A stretch of 64,000 nt of DNA from Faecalicatena contorta (GCF_003149105.1 NZ_QGDS01000010.1:1-64000), one strand, 5' to 3'; positions 29,361 through 39,326 are shown, numbered from the stretch's first letter. Made by a program: numbers and translations. The notes: a model not told the origin generated them from the sequence alone.

Positions 29361-30526
29361 AAAATATTCCGGTAGGCTCCTTAGGTCTCATTCCAGTTGT
29401 GGGATGTGAAGAGCTTGGAGGCAAGGTTAACGACTACCTGATAAAATGGAGAAAAGAAAGTGCACATGAACACAAAGATGATATAGCATTTTCAGGTTAT
29501 GTAAGGGATACCTATATTATAAACACCAAAGTTCCGAGATTCGGTTCAGGAGAAGCAAAAGGTATTATCAATGAATCCGTGCGCGGAAAAGACCTTTATC
29601 TTATGGTTGATGTATGCAACTATAATGTAACCTACTCCCTGACCGGCAACACAAACCACATGTCCCCGGATGATCATTTCCAGAATCTGAAGCGTGTGAT
29701 TGCCGCTATAGGCGGAAAGTGCCGACGTATTAATGTTATCATGCCATTCCTGTATGAAAGCCGTCAGCACAAAAGAAACGGCAGGGAATCCCTGGACTGC
29801 GCTCTGGCCCTTCAGGAGCTGGTACGTATGGGGGTAGACAATATCCTCACCTTTGATGCACATGACCCCAGGGTACAAAATGCCATACCTCTGAGCGGTT
29901 TCGAGACAGCTCCGTCAACTTATCAGTTTATTAAGGGACTTCTGCGCCATGTGAAGGACCTGCAGATAGACAGCAGCCATATGATGGTTATCAGTCCTGA
30001 TGAGGGCGGCACAAACCGTGCAGTCTACCTTGCCAATGTACTCGGCATCGACATGGGTATGTTCTACAAACGCCGTGATTACACTAAAATCGTGAATGGG
30101 CGCAATCCTATCGTAGCCCACGAATTTCTCGGAAGTTCCGTAGAAGGCAAGGATGTCATCATCATTGATGATATGATTTCCTCTGGCGACAGTATTATTG
30201 AAGTGGCTACCGAATTAAAGCGCCGCAAAGCGAATAGAATTTTTGCTGCTGCAACATTTGGATTGTTTACAAATGGAATGGACAAGTTTGACAAGGCTTA
30301 TGAAGACGGAATCATTACAGGGATACTGGCAACAAACTTAATTTACCAGTCACCGTCACTTCTTTCTAAGCCATACTACATTAACTGTGACATGAGCAAA
30401 TATATTGCCCTGCTGATAGACACATTGAACCATGACGGTTCCATCAGTACACTGCTCAATCCAAGTGAGCGGATTCAGAATGTGCTGCAGAAATATAGAG
30501 AAGAAGCAAAGTCAAATACACCATAA
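29333..30526 (+). CDS. prs: Ribose-phosphate pyrophosphokinase (divergent long form)
   Basis: 397 residues, longer than the usual 310-320. The PRPP-binding loop is IIDDMISSGDS and the flexible loop KRRDYTK; the ATP-loop equivalent reads FLYESRQHKR and the metal-histidine region FDAHDPRVQ, both deviating from the standard RQDRK and DLHA motifs. It should make PRPP from ribose 5-phosphate and ATP for nucleotide synthesis. The ribosome site GGGAGG lies inside the loader gene and the frames overlap by 28 bases, so expression is coupled to the primosome genes. A strong terminator follows. Confidence 0.88.
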   Translation: MLHRTERTLENIPVGSLGLIPVVGCEELGGKVNDYLIKWRKESAHEHKDDIAFSGYVRDTYIINTKVPRFGSGEAKGIINESVRGKDLYLMVDVCNYNVTYSLTGNTNHMSPDDHFQNLKRVIAAIGGKCRRINVIMPFLYESRQHKRNGRESLDCALALQELVRMGVDNILTFDAHDPRVQNAIPLSGFETAPSTYQFIKGLLRHVKDLQIDSSHMMVISPDEGGTNRAVYLANVLGIDMGMFYKRRDYTKIVNGRNPIVAHEFLGSSVEGKDVIIIDDMISSGDSIIEVATELKRRKANRIFAAATFGLFTNGMDKFDKAYEDGIITGILATNLIYQSPSLLSKPYYINCDMSKYIALLIDTLNHDGSISTLLNPSERIQNVLQKYREEAKSNTP

Positions 30527-30588
30527 CAAGCCGCAACGTATTTGTCACTGGGAAAATAAAGAGGGATTACGCCCGCATAAAGAATAGG

Positions 30589-30632
30589 ATGGGGGAGGAA
30601 CATACTTAAAAGTACGTTCCTCCCCCATTTTA
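30589..30632 (+). terminator. Intrinsic terminator of the dnaD-dnaI-prs operon
   Basis: An 18-bp GC-rich stem (ATGGGGGAGGAACATACTT and its complement with one G-T pair) with an AAA loop followed by TTTTAT on the plus strand. It lies between convergent prs and the M24 peptidase gene. Confidence 0.85.
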
Positions 30633-30654
30633 TAAAACTCTGTTCCAAGGCCTT

Positions 30655-31743
30655 TTATGCCTCTTCTGGAACAACAATCAAATCTTTTGTAAAATGGTTC
30701 AAAACTTCACAGCCATCCTCTGTTATGAGTACAATATCTTCAATGCGGACACCAATTCCTTCTTCAGGGAGGTAGATTCCCGGCTCTACGGAGAAACACT
30801 GTCCCGGCCTGATGATATCCTCATTGACAGAAGATACATCTCCGAATTCATGATCTTCCAACCCGATAGAATGTCCTGTTCTATGAGTAAAGTTCGGTCC
30901 GAATCCTTTTTCCGTAATATAGTCACGGCAGGCAGCATCAACGTCGCACATTCTGTTGCCAGGTTTTGCAGCTTCAATTCCTCTTCTGTTTGCTTCTACA
31001 ACAATATCATAAATTTCTTTTGCCCGGTCAGAAACCTCTCCAATAAATACAGTTCTTGTCAAATCAGATGCATAGTTGTCTTTAAAACCGCCAATATCAA
31101 GAATTACACAGTCTCCGCGTTTTCCTTTGGAGTCATCTGTTACATGATGAGGGTCTGCGGCACCTTTTGCATAAGCTGTAATTGGGTCAAAAGATACATC
31201 CTCGCATCCCAGCTCCTGGAAAATCTCACGAGTTTTTGCATTCAGCTCTTTTTCAGTAAGTCCTTTTGATACCCACGGAATCAGCCTTTCAACTGCAATA
31301 TCGTTCAATCTGGAAGATTCCCGCATCAATTCCTGCTCTTTTTCGTCTTTAATCATCCTTATGTAGTCGACAATCATAGAACCGTTCAGAAATTTGCTTC
31401 CTGCGCCCAGTTCCTGTAATCTAAGCAGGAATCTTGCAGGCCAGATTTTGTCGATGCCAATCGGCTTATCTTTTTCTACATATCGTGACAGAATCTCAAC
31501 ACCATCCTGTACATCGTTATACCATACAAGTTCTACCCCAAGATCTTGTTCCTGCGGGAACAGTTCATTAATAAAAAGCTTGTGATTCCCGTTCTCATTC
31601 AGATAAAGTGCTAATAATCTCTCCCCTGGAATAATCATCTTTCCTGTCAGCCAAAAGATAGTTAAAGGGTCCGCAATAATCATCTGCGGCATATCTTTCT
31701 CTTTCATTGCCTCCAGTATTCTGTTTAATTTACCTGTGTCCAT
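30655..31743 (-). CDS. M24-family Xaa-Pro peptidase
   Basis: 362 residues. An N-terminal creatinase-like domain precedes the pita-bread catalytic domain. Metal ligands are seen as D in ILDIGGFKDNYASDLTR, H in HRTGHSIGLEDHE, and E in SVEPGIY and RIEDIV. It likely cleaves Xaa-Pro bonds in peptides in the cytoplasm (PepQ/YpdF-type). Monocistronic, convergent to prs. Confidence 0.9.
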   Translation of the reverse strand: MDTGKLNRILEAMKEKDMPQMIIADPLTIFWLTGKMIIPGERLLALYLNENGNHKLFINELFPQEQDLGVELVWYNDVQDGVEILSRYVEKDKPIGIDKIWPARFLLRLQELGAGSKFLNGSMIVDYIRMIKDEKEQELMRESSRLNDIAVERLIPWVSKGLTEKELNAKTREIFQELGCEDVSFDPITAYAKGAADPHHVTDDSKGKRGDCVILDIGGFKDNYASDLTRTVFIGEVSDRAKEIYDIVVEANRRGIEAAKPGNRMCDVDAACRDYITEKGFGPNFTHRTGHSIGLEDHEFGDVSSVNEDIIRPGQCFSVEPGIYLPEEGIGVRIEDIVLITEDGCEVLNHFTKDLIVVPEEA

Positions 31744-31941
31744 TGAGTAAATCCTCCTTTTTCTTGCATCTCATATGCAATTTTTATAAACATACCACTA
31801 TAATTGTAAGACTATTTGTATAGCATGTCAATAAATCCAAGGGAAATCTTTTATATCTTTTCAGTTCCTTTCATTCCCTCAGTATATATGAAAATTTCTG
31901 TTAAAATTGCTGTAGATTTCTGCCGTATTATGATATGCTTA

Positions 31942-31950
31942 TGCTATAAT
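31942..31950 (+). promoter_or_regulatory. Extended -10 promoter of the KdpDE-like pair
   Basis: TGCTATAAT on the plus strand, 19 bases before the TTG start. The rest of 31744-31941 holds no recognised gene. Confidence 0.5.
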
Positions 31951-31968
31951 TTGTTGAGGTGAATAACA

Positions 31969-33042
31969 TTGAAGAAGAATTTAGCCAAAAATTTAATCAT
32001 AACCTTGCTCTGCCTTGTAATATCCACTGCTCTTTCCTTTCTGTTCTTTTACCTTGGAAATAAGCATTCTGTAAATATTGCACTGTTTTATATTTTGGCG
32101 CTCATTATCATTGCACTGAATACAGATGGCTATATGTACGGAATTGTGGCTTCATTTTTTTGTGTCGCGGCGGTGAATACCTTCTTTACTTATCCATTTT
32201 TTAAAATGGATTTTACTTTGGACGGTTATCCCGTTACATTTTTTGGTATGCTGACTATCACGGTTATAACTTGTACAGCCACTACAGCACTGAAACTGCA
32301 GAAGACTGCACTTGATGAGCGTGAAAAGAAATTAGCAGAAGTGGAAAAGGAAAGGATACGCGCAAACCTTTTAAGGGCCGTCTCCCATGATTTGCGCACC
32401 CCTCTTACCAGTATTATCGGTTCTTCCGCTTCTTACATGGAAGATTATGAGAACCTGACAGAATCTGAGCGTCTGGAACTGGTTTCTAATATAAACGAAG
32501 ATGCAAACTGGCTGCTGAACATAGTGGAAAACTTGCTGACGGTGACACGCATCCAAAATAATTGCGGTAAAGTAAAAAAGTCACCGGAGGTGGTGGAAGA
32601 AGTAGTATCAGAAGCAATTTCACGTGTCCGAAAACGCTATCCGGAATTAAAAGTATCAGTTAAAATGCCTGAGGCCCCTCTTACAATACCAATGGATGCA
32701 ATTCTTATTGAGCAGGTTTTAATCAATCTCATAGAAAATGCCTTCGTACATTCCAACAGCCGGAAACCTGTAGAATTAATAATCGAGAATTATGAGGACA
32801 GAGTTTCTTTTACAATCCGTGATTACGGCATCGGAATTGATGAATCACATCTTCCATTCATATTTGCAGGAACATACAATAACAGCAGAACCGACAGACG
32901 CCGCGGTATGGGGATTGGCCTGTCTATCTGCCATACAATTATTACCGCTCACAGTGGTACAATAAGTGCCGCTAATCATGAAGACGGTGCTGAGCTTACT
33001 TTTATTTTATTTAAGGAAAAGGTGGATGAATACGATGTATAA
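31969..33042 (+). CDS. Short KdpD-like sensor histidine kinase
   Basis: 357 residues from a TTG start with GAGGTG 8 bases upstream. A four-helix DUF4118 membrane domain (about 8-110) leads through a coiled coil into HisKA (FLRAVSHDLRTPLTSIIGSS region) and HATPase (NLIENAFVHS, DYGIGI, GMGIGLSI). It lacks the N-terminal KdpD and Usp domains of full KdpD, and no kdpFABC genes are nearby, so potassium control is uncertain. It overlaps the response-regulator gene by 8 bases. Confidence 0.87.
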   Translation: MKKNLAKNLIITLLCLVISTALSFLFFYLGNKHSVNIALFYILALIIIALNTDGYMYGIVASFFCVAAVNTFFTYPFFKMDFTLDGYPVTFFGMLTITVITCTATTALKLQKTALDEREKKLAEVEKERIRANLLRAVSHDLRTPLTSIIGSSASYMEDYENLTESERLELVSNINEDANWLLNIVENLLTVTRIQNNCGKVKKSPEVVEEVVSEAISRVRKRYPELKVSVKMPEAPLTIPMDAILIEQVLINLIENAFVHSNSRKPVELIIENYEDRVSFTIRDYGIGIDESHLPFIFAGTYNNSRTDRRRGMGIGLSICHTIITAHSGTISAANHEDGAELTFILFKEKVDEYDV

Positions 33043-33766
33043 ATTTACAGTGCTAATCATAGAAGATGAAAAAAACATACAGACCTTTATGAATAAGATT
33101 CTTAAAAAACATGAATATAAAGTCCTTTGTGCAGACAACGGAGGAGAAGGACTGAGCCTGATCCGTTCACAGTGTCCTGATATTGTCCTGTTGGATTTGG
33201 GGCTGCCTGATATGGACGGTAATATGATTATCGAAAAAGTGCGCACATGGTCCAGCATCCCTATTATCGTGATATCAGCCCGTTCTACCGAGAGAGAAAA
33301 AGTAACTGCCTTAGACCTGGGCGCTGATGACTATATCACCAAGCCCTTCGGAACATCCGAACTGCTGGCCCGCATCCGCACCTCCCTCCGCCATTCCAAC
33401 CGCCTGATGACCAACGATTCACTCTACATCCGCCCTTACCAGTGCGGAGGCCTGATTTTGGATTTTTCCAAACGTTTGCTTAGTATTGATGGCAAGGAAG
33501 TGCATTTAACACCCATAGAATATAAAATTGTTACCTTCCTTGCCCAGAATTCAGGAAAAGTTATGACCTATGCCACCATTCTTTCCAGCATATGGGGCCC
33601 CTTTGCAGATGATGATAATAAAATACTTCGGGTAAATATGGCAAATATCCGCCGAAAGCTGGAAACAGATCCAGCCCAGCCGAAATATATATTTACAGAG
33701 GTTGGTGTAGGGTACAGGATGAAAGAAGATGAATATGAAGCACCCGGAGTTCCCTCATCAGAATAG
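33035..33766 (+). CDS. KdpE-like OmpR-family response regulator
   Basis: 243 residues. Receiver with IIEDEKN and phospho-accepting D in IVLLDLGLPD, K in ITKPFG, then a winged-helix DNA-binding domain (LTPIEYKIVTFLAQN, RVNMANIRRKLE). Start: ATG 33035 (MYKFTV) with GGTGG 9 bases upstream; the frame opens earlier inside the kinase gene. It forms a pair with the overlapping kinase. Targets are not visible here. Confidence 0.9.
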   Translation: MYKFTVLIIEDEKNIQTFMNKILKKHEYKVLCADNGGEGLSLIRSQCPDIVLLDLGLPDMDGNMIIEKVRTWSSIPIIVISARSTEREKVTALDLGADDYITKPFGTSELLARIRTSLRHSNRLMTNDSLYIRPYQCGGLILDFSKRLLSIDGKEVHLTPIEYKIVTFLAQNSGKVMTYATILSSIWGPFADDDNKILRVNMANIRRKLETDPAQPKYIFTEVGVGYRMKEDEYEAPGVPSSE

Positions 33767-33791
33767 GAAACTCCTTGCTGTTACTGGTTTA

Positions 33792-34757
33792 TTATCTATT
33801 TACAACATTAACGGGCTCACCTTGGATAAACATTTCCAGGTTTTTTACTGCAATATCCATTAAACGCTGCCTGCTTTCTTTTGGGGCCCATGATATATGC
33901 GGGGTAATAATACAGTTTTTTGCCCTCAGCAGTGGATTATCACCTTTAATCGGTTCTTCGGACACCACATCCAGGCCTGCTGCATACACTCTTCCTGTCT
34001 CCAGGGCATCTGCCAGATCCTGTTCTACTATCAGCGGTCCCCTGGAGTTATTTAAGATAATAACCCCGTCTTTCATCATCTCAATATTATCTTTATTCAC
34101 AAGACCTTCTGTAGAAGGGAATAATGGACAATGAAGAGAAATTACATCCGACTGGGCAAACAACTCTTCTCTGGAAACATATTCTGCAATCTCCCTTCCT
34201 GCATCATTTGGGTATTCATCGTTGGCAATGACGCGCATTCCCAGCGCTTTCGCAACTTTTCCCGTCTCCTGTCCAATTCTTCCAAACCCAATAACCCCCA
34301 TAGTTTTACCGGCAAGTTCAATCAACGGATAATCCCAAAAGCACCAGTCTATGTTATTTTCCCAGCGTCCCTCTTTCACTGCATGGTCATGATGCCCAAT
34401 ATGATGGCAGATTTCAAGCAAAAGGGCAATTGCAAACTGTCCCACAGCTGCAGTCCCATACGTCGGAATATTGCTTACGATAATGCCCTTTTCTTTAGCA
34501 GCATTGGTATCCACTACATTATAGCCTGTTGCCAGAACGCCTATATACTTTAAATTTGGGCATACATCAATAATCTCTTTTGGAAGGGGGGTCTTATTCG
34601 TCAATACCGCTTCCGCATCTCTAATCCTGTCAATTGCTTCCTGTGCATCTGTCAGAGAGGTTCTGTCGTATACGGTCAATTCGCCTAATTTTTCGAAACC
34701 TTCCCAACTCAAATCTCCCGGGTTTTCTGTATAACCGTCTAATATTACAATTTTCAA
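33792..34757 (-). CDS. D-2-hydroxyacid dehydrogenase (glycerate/hydroxypyruvate type)
   Basis: 321 residues from a TTG start with AAGGAGG 8 bases upstream; the frame runs 50 codons further but is implausible. Rossmann motif GVIGFGRIGQETG, catalytic R in LNNSRGPLI, E in AGLDVVSEEP and H in ITPHISWAP. It should interconvert a 2-keto and a D-2-hydroxy acid with NAD(P)H. It is the last gene of the TRAP-transporter operon, 59 bases after dctM, and may process an acid product of the pathway. Confidence 0.88.
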   Translation of the reverse strand: MKIVILDGYTENPGDLSWEGFEKLGELTVYDRTSLTDAQEAIDRIRDAEAVLTNKTPLPKEIIDVCPNLKYIGVLATGYNVVDTNAAKEKGIIVSNIPTYGTAAVGQFAIALLLEICHHIGHHDHAVKEGRWENNIDWCFWDYPLIELAGKTMGVIGFGRIGQETGKVAKALGMRVIANDEYPNDAGREIAEYVSREELFAQSDVISLHCPLFPSTEGLVNKDNIEMMKDGVIILNNSRGPLIVEQDLADALETGRVYAAGLDVVSEEPIKGDNPLLRAKNCIITPHISWAPKESRQRLMDIAVKNLEMFIQGEPVNVVNR

Positions 34758-34816
34758 TTTTATTTCCTCCTTATGTATTATACCGCTTTCCTGGTAATAT
34801 ATCATTCCAGGCAGCA

Positions 34817-36103
34817 TTAGGTTCCAAATATCAGGCCTACAGGTCCTGTAATAAGCTGCGGGAGCACTATGAAAATACAAAGCGTAACTGCAATGAGGAT
34901 AATCCACGGGACAGAAGCCTTAATAATCCGCTCCAAACTTAGCCCTGTAACATTTTGAGCCGCATATAGGCATACCCCGACTGGAGGTGTAATCAATCCG
35001 AAAGACAGTGTAATAACAAGGAATACTACGAAAAATAACGGAGATACCCCAACTGCCTGCACTGCCGGAAGAAGAATCGGAACAAGGATGAAAATAGCTG
35101 CCGTGGCATCCATGAACATCCCAACACATATTAAAAATGCATATAGAACGAACATGATGACGATGCGGTTATCAGAAACACCCGTAATCATGTTTGCAAC
35201 TGTGCTCGGCAGGCCATCCAGCTCGAACAGCAGAGAGGCTGGTTTTGCTGCAATCGCTACAAACAAAATCGTTCCTGTTGAACGTGCATTTTTACAAATG
35301 ATTCTGGGAATATCCTTCCACTTTAAATTCTTATAAACATAGACAGATACTAAAATAGTGTAAACAACTGCAATGGCTGCACCCTCTGTGGGTGTATAGA
35401 AGCCTGTATAAACACCGCCCAGCAGGATTACCGGTGTCAGCAGTGCAGGAATCGCATTCATGAAAGCTTTACCAAGCTTTTTCGCCTGGAACGGAGCACG
35501 GTCACCAATTCCATGTTTTTTACAGTAAAAATAGTTATAAATCATAAAAATAAAACCAATGATGATTCCAGGAATCAGACCTGCCAGCAGAGCCTGTCCT
35601 ATAGATATATTTGCCGTGGCTGCCGCATTAATCATCAGAATACTCGGAGGGATGACCGATGCCAGCATAGAGCCTGAAAGGTTGATAGCGGTCGCATACT
35701 CCCGCGGATACCCTTTTTTCGAAAGAGCATTAATACTCATCTTTCCAATGGATGCAATAGCCGCCACGGAAGACCCTGACATACCGGCAAATATCATGTT
35801 AACCACCACAGATACATGTCCCAGACCACCGAAAATCCATCCTACCATGGCCTCTGCAAGGTCATAAATCTTATCTGCAACACCGCCTTCATCCATCAGA
35901 GAACCACACAGAATAAATAACGGAACTGCTACCATGATGAAACTGTTCATAGACGTAAACATAGACTGGGCTGCCAGTGAAAGCGGCAAATCAGACATCG
36001 TAACAATGCAAATGACAGCGGATGCTCCAAGTGATACTGCAATCGGTACTCCTAAAAACATTAAAACCAGAAAGACAATTAATAAAACAACACTCATACT
36101 CAT
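34817..36103 (-). CDS. dctM: TRAP transporter large permease (DctM-type)
   Basis: 428 residues, highly hydrophobic, about 12 membrane segments, DctM family (LGVPIAVSLG near the start; GMSGSSVAAIASIG; SLSFGLITPPVGVCLYAAQN). It uses an ion gradient to import the ligand presented by the DctP protein. The gene is 27 bases after the small permease gene. Confidence 0.93.
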   Translation of the reverse strand: MSMSVVLLIVFLVLMFLGVPIAVSLGASAVICIVTMSDLPLSLAAQSMFTSMNSFIMVAVPLFILCGSLMDEGGVADKIYDLAEAMVGWIFGGLGHVSVVVNMIFAGMSGSSVAAIASIGKMSINALSKKGYPREYATAINLSGSMLASVIPPSILMINAAATANISIGQALLAGLIPGIIIGFIFMIYNYFYCKKHGIGDRAPFQAKKLGKAFMNAIPALLTPVILLGGVYTGFYTPTEGAAIAVVYTILVSVYVYKNLKWKDIPRIICKNARSTGTILFVAIAAKPASLLFELDGLPSTVANMITGVSDNRIVIMFVLYAFLICVGMFMDATAAIFILVPILLPAVQAVGVSPLFFVVFLVITLSFGLITPPVGVCLYAAQNVTGLSLERIIKASVPWIILIAVTLCIFIVLPQLITGPVGLIFGT

Positions 36104-36130
36104 TTCTTATCGCCCCTTTTCTACGTCTGT

Positions 36131-36652
36131 TTAGTTTTCTTTTTCTTTCTCCTTATCAGGAATCGCAACATTCCCATGGTATTCTAAAAAGCTCTCTACC
36201 ACTCCAATAATACCAAGCACACCGGAAACTGGCACACAAACACCAATGACATACATCGGAATCTGAAGAGCTGTTCCCATTTCTTTCATCATAATCTGCT
36301 GCTTTACAACTTCAATTCCATAAATAATCATAAAACCGAAAAAGGCTACTACAATTACTGCATATAATACTTCACTGAACTTTTTCAGCCATTTAGGGCC
36401 TGCCGCAAGCAGCAGGGTCACTCTGGAAGACTCCGCCCGGTTAAAACCGGAGGCCAGAGCTACAAACATCATCCACAGAAACAGATAACGGCTGGTTTCC
36501 TCTGTCCATGCAAAAGGATGGCCGGTAATACGCCCAATAATCTGTAAAAGAATTGTAACAATCATGCCAATGACCATGATTGCCAGAACCACATTCTCCA
36601 GTCCATTTATAATATCAAAGAACTTGGATAAGACTGTTTTTTTATGTTCCAT
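36131..36652 (-). CDS. dctQ: TRAP transporter small permease (DctQ-type)
   Basis: 173 residues with four predicted membrane helices and the family segment FAWTEETSRYLFLWMMFVA. It pairs with DctM in the membrane. Start at 36652 with AGGAGG 8 bases upstream. A stem-loop lies in the gap to dctP. Confidence 0.92.
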   Translation of the reverse strand: MEHKKTVLSKFFDIINGLENVVLAIMVIGMIVTILLQIIGRITGHPFAWTEETSRYLFLWMMFVALASGFNRAESSRVTLLLAAGPKWLKKFSEVLYAVIVVAFFGFMIIYGIEVVKQQIMMKEMGTALQIPMYVIGVCVPVSGVLGIIGVVESFLEYHGNVAIPDKEKEKEN

Positions 36653-36668
36653 AACATAACCTCCTACT

Positions 36669-36710
36669 TATGCCGCTAAGGTCCGCTCCTTTTGAACTTT
36701 AGCGGCATAG
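36669..36710 (-). other. Intercistronic stem-loop between dctP and dctQ
   Basis: Arms TATGCCGCTAA / TTAGCGGCATA enclose an 18- to 20-base loop. No T-tract follows. It sits directly after the binding-protein gene, like the stem-loop after the RbsB-like gene, and probably stabilises dctP mRNA. Confidence 0.55.
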
Positions 36711-36721
36711 GTGCTTTCACT

Positions 36722-37771
36722 TTAATTTTTACCGCAAAACTCGGCAGTAGTGTCAAAAAGTTCATCATCTTCAATCAGCTCTTTAAATTTACCGTAGCAG
36801 GACTGAGATACCGCGATAAACTCCTGGCGTCCTTCCTCTGTAATATCATTATATTCCATACCATTGTCAAGCAGTGTCTGAAGAGCTGTTTCATCTTCTT
36901 CGTCCATAAACTCAACATTCCATTGCTGTACTTCTTCACCAGCTTTTTGGATTGCCTCTTTCTGCTTATCACTTAATCCGTCAAACAATGTGCTGTTCAT
37001 ACCTACTAACCAGGCGTCTGCCATATGGTTTGTTCCTGATATATACTTCTGAACTTCATAAAATTTATTAGAGAATGGTACGTCTACAGGGTTTTCTTGT
37101 CCGTCCAGTGTATTTAACTGCAAGGCATTGTATACTTCACTAAAATTCATTGGAGTAGTTACTGCATCACAGGCACCAAAAAATTCTACATATAATGCGT
37201 TATTTGGTACACGGAGGACCATGCCTTTTAAATCTGCCGGAGTATTAATGGGATTCTTAGAGCTTGTCACTTTTCGAAATGATCTGGTCCAACTGCCCAC
37301 AGTTGTAATACCCATGTCGGAAACACGATTCATAAGCTCTTTTCCAATGTCGCTGTTTAGATATTCCAGAAGCTGCTGCTGGTCATCAAACATATACGGC
37401 ACGGAGATTACATTGTATCCAGGTTCGAAGCTTGCATACACACTGCTTGCCAAAATCAGCATCTGCAGAGATCCTGCGGAAAGCTGTTTAATCCCCGCTG
37501 CAGTGTCCCCTCCGTAAAGAGAACCGTTGCCTGAAATAGTGAATTCAAGTGTTCCCTCCGAATACTCCTCCGCACGTTTTGCAAATTCTTCTGCCGCCTG
37601 GTAGATATAAGAAGCGTCCGGGTCCGGCACTGCAATAGTGATTTTCTTCGCTTCTTCTTTGCTTGCCCCATCAGAACCTGAACTTTCAGACTCCTTACTG
37701 CCTCCGCACCCAGCCAGGCCCGTACATATCATTGCTACAGCCAATATTGCAGCGATTACTTTTTTCTTCAT
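36722..37771 (-). CDS. dctP: TRAP transporter solute-binding lipoprotein (DctP-type)
   Basis: 349 residues. Lipoprotein signal MKKKVIAAILAVAMICTGLAGC, then a DctP fold. The family arginine that holds the ligand carboxylate is present (LKGMVLRVPNN), as are the NALQLNTLDGQENP and GMNSTLF segments. The ligand is therefore probably an acid, such as a sugar acid. Start at 37771 with GGAGG upstream; the frame extends 38 codons without support. Confidence 0.9.
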   Translation of the reverse strand: MKKKVIAAILAVAMICTGLAGCGGSKESESSGSDGASKEEAKKITIAVPDPDASYIYQAAEEFAKRAEEYSEGTLEFTISGNGSLYGGDTAAGIKQLSAGSLQMLILASSVYASFEPGYNVISVPYMFDDQQQLLEYLNSDIGKELMNRVSDMGITTVGSWTRSFRKVTSSKNPINTPADLKGMVLRVPNNALYVEFFGACDAVTTPMNFSEVYNALQLNTLDGQENPVDVPFSNKFYEVQKYISGTNHMADAWLVGMNSTLFDGLSDKQKEAIQKAGEEVQQWNVEFMDEEDETALQTLLDNGMEYNDITEEGRQEFIAVSQSCYGKFKELIEDDELFDTTAEFCGKN

Positions 37772-37787
37772 AAACTTTTCCTCCAAA

Positions 37788-39326
37788 TTATTGTAAATTG
37801 CTTCCCACCTTATACAATTCTTTAATCTGCGGGTACAATTCCGTATAAACCATATGTCTTTTATTATAGATATCCTCATGAGCATTACTGCTCTTTATTA
37901 CTTTATACACTTTCTTTTCTACCTTACCAGCCGCTTCATAGACATCCCGGAAAATCCCCGCACCAACACCGGCGAGTAAAGCGGCTCCAATAGGTGCCAT
38001 GTCATTCATGTCAAGAATTTTTATATCTTTTCCTGTAATATCAGCTTTAATTTGTGCCCAGGTCTCACTTTTTGCTCCGCCGCCAATAGATGCGAACTCT
38101 TTAATTTTCTGACCTGTTACACGTTCCGCTATTTCCGAAAGCTGACGAAGTCCATATCCACAGCCTTCCATAATTGCACGATTCATTTCTTTACGGGTGG
38201 TCTGCAAAGAAATTCCGAAAAACACTCCCCTCGCGTAAGGGTCCCAAATAGGACTTCTTTCTCCAAGCATGTATGGCAGAAACACCAGACCTCCACTCCC
38301 GGGGTTCGCAAGCTCTGCTTCTTCATTCATAAGCTCAAAAGCACTCTTTGTATTTCCTATTGCTTTCTCCACAAGATCCTGACAGAAATTGTCCCTGAAC
38401 CATTGATAGGAAGCACCCGTGTGCGATAACGCTCCCTGGTAAATCCATGTGCCTTGTACTACATGGCAGCGGTTGATAAATCCGCGGTCGAATTTTGGCT
38501 GATCTACACAAATCGTAAGGACATTAGTTGTCCCCACCGATTCACATACGTCACCAGTCTTTACCACTCCGGCAGCAAATGTTGCACAAGCGGTGTCTCC
38601 GCCACCGATGATAACAGGCGTCTGCTCTGGTATCCCAAGCTCAATTAGGTCTGAATGAATTAATCCCCCCACAACATGTGTAGAGGCATAAAGAGGAGGT
38701 AGTTTTTCAATATCAATACCTGTTTTCCGGCATAAAAATTCAGACCACTTATAACCACCTGTTGTCTCAAACAGATTTGTATAGGATGCATTCGAATAGT
38801 CTATCGCAAATTCTCCTGACATTCTCTGAGCCATTAGTGTATTTACATGGCCGAAATACTTTGTCTTTTCATAAATCTCCGGAAGGTTTCTTTTAATCCA
38901 AAGCATGGAAGTACCGGACATAGCACCCGCCATAGCCGTGTTAGCAGTGATTTCAAATAGCCTGTCCGCGCCCACCGTTTCCCTGATAAACTCGGCTTCT
39001 TTTGTGCTGCGTCTGTCAGAATAGATGATAGGATCTACAAGTACCTCTCCATTTTCCCCCAAGGCCGCAAGCCCCGGACAGAGACTTGAAATGCTGATTC
39101 CCGCCACCCTGGATAAATCAATATTTTTTCCATCCTGTAAAAGCCGGACGCATTTCAGAAACGCCCTCCACATATCTTCTGTGTCAATCTGAGCATAGTC
39201 CTGATTGGGTGTAATCAGCCTATAGGAACTGCTGCTCAAGCCAAGCACCTGAGCGTTCTCATCTATAATAGCTACTTTGATACTGCTTGTTCCCACATCA
39301 ACACCTAATAAATATTTATTTTTCAT
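37788..39326 (-). CDS. FGGY-family carbohydrate kinase (xylulokinase-like)
   Basis: 512 residues with two actin-like domains: LLGVDVGTSSIKVAI at the N-terminus, GGGDTACATFAAGVV and VGTTNVLT in the middle, and ASIGGGAKSETWAQIKAD near the C-terminus. It phosphorylates a ketose or polyol-like substrate with ATP. It lies between the aldolase and dctP genes, so its product is probably the aldolase substrate. Specificity cannot be read from sequence; neighbours argue against plain D-xylulose use because no xylose isomerase is present. Confidence 0.88.
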   Translation of the reverse strand: MKNKYLLGVDVGTSSIKVAIIDENAQVLGLSSSSYRLITPNQDYAQIDTEDMWRAFLKCVRLLQDGKNIDLSRVAGISISSLCPGLAALGENGEVLVDPIIYSDRRSTKEAEFIRETVGADRLFEITANTAMAGAMSGTSMLWIKRNLPEIYEKTKYFGHVNTLMAQRMSGEFAIDYSNASYTNLFETTGGYKWSEFLCRKTGIDIEKLPPLYASTHVVGGLIHSDLIELGIPEQTPVIIGGGDTACATFAAGVVKTGDVCESVGTTNVLTICVDQPKFDRGFINRCHVVQGTWIYQGALSHTGASYQWFRDNFCQDLVEKAIGNTKSAFELMNEEAELANPGSGGLVFLPYMLGERSPIWDPYARGVFFGISLQTTRKEMNRAIMEGCGYGLRQLSEIAERVTGQKIKEFASIGGGAKSETWAQIKADITGKDIKILDMNDMAPIGAALLAGVGAGIFRDVYEAAGKVEKKVYKVIKSSNAHEDIYNKRHMVYTELYPQIKELYKVGSNLQ

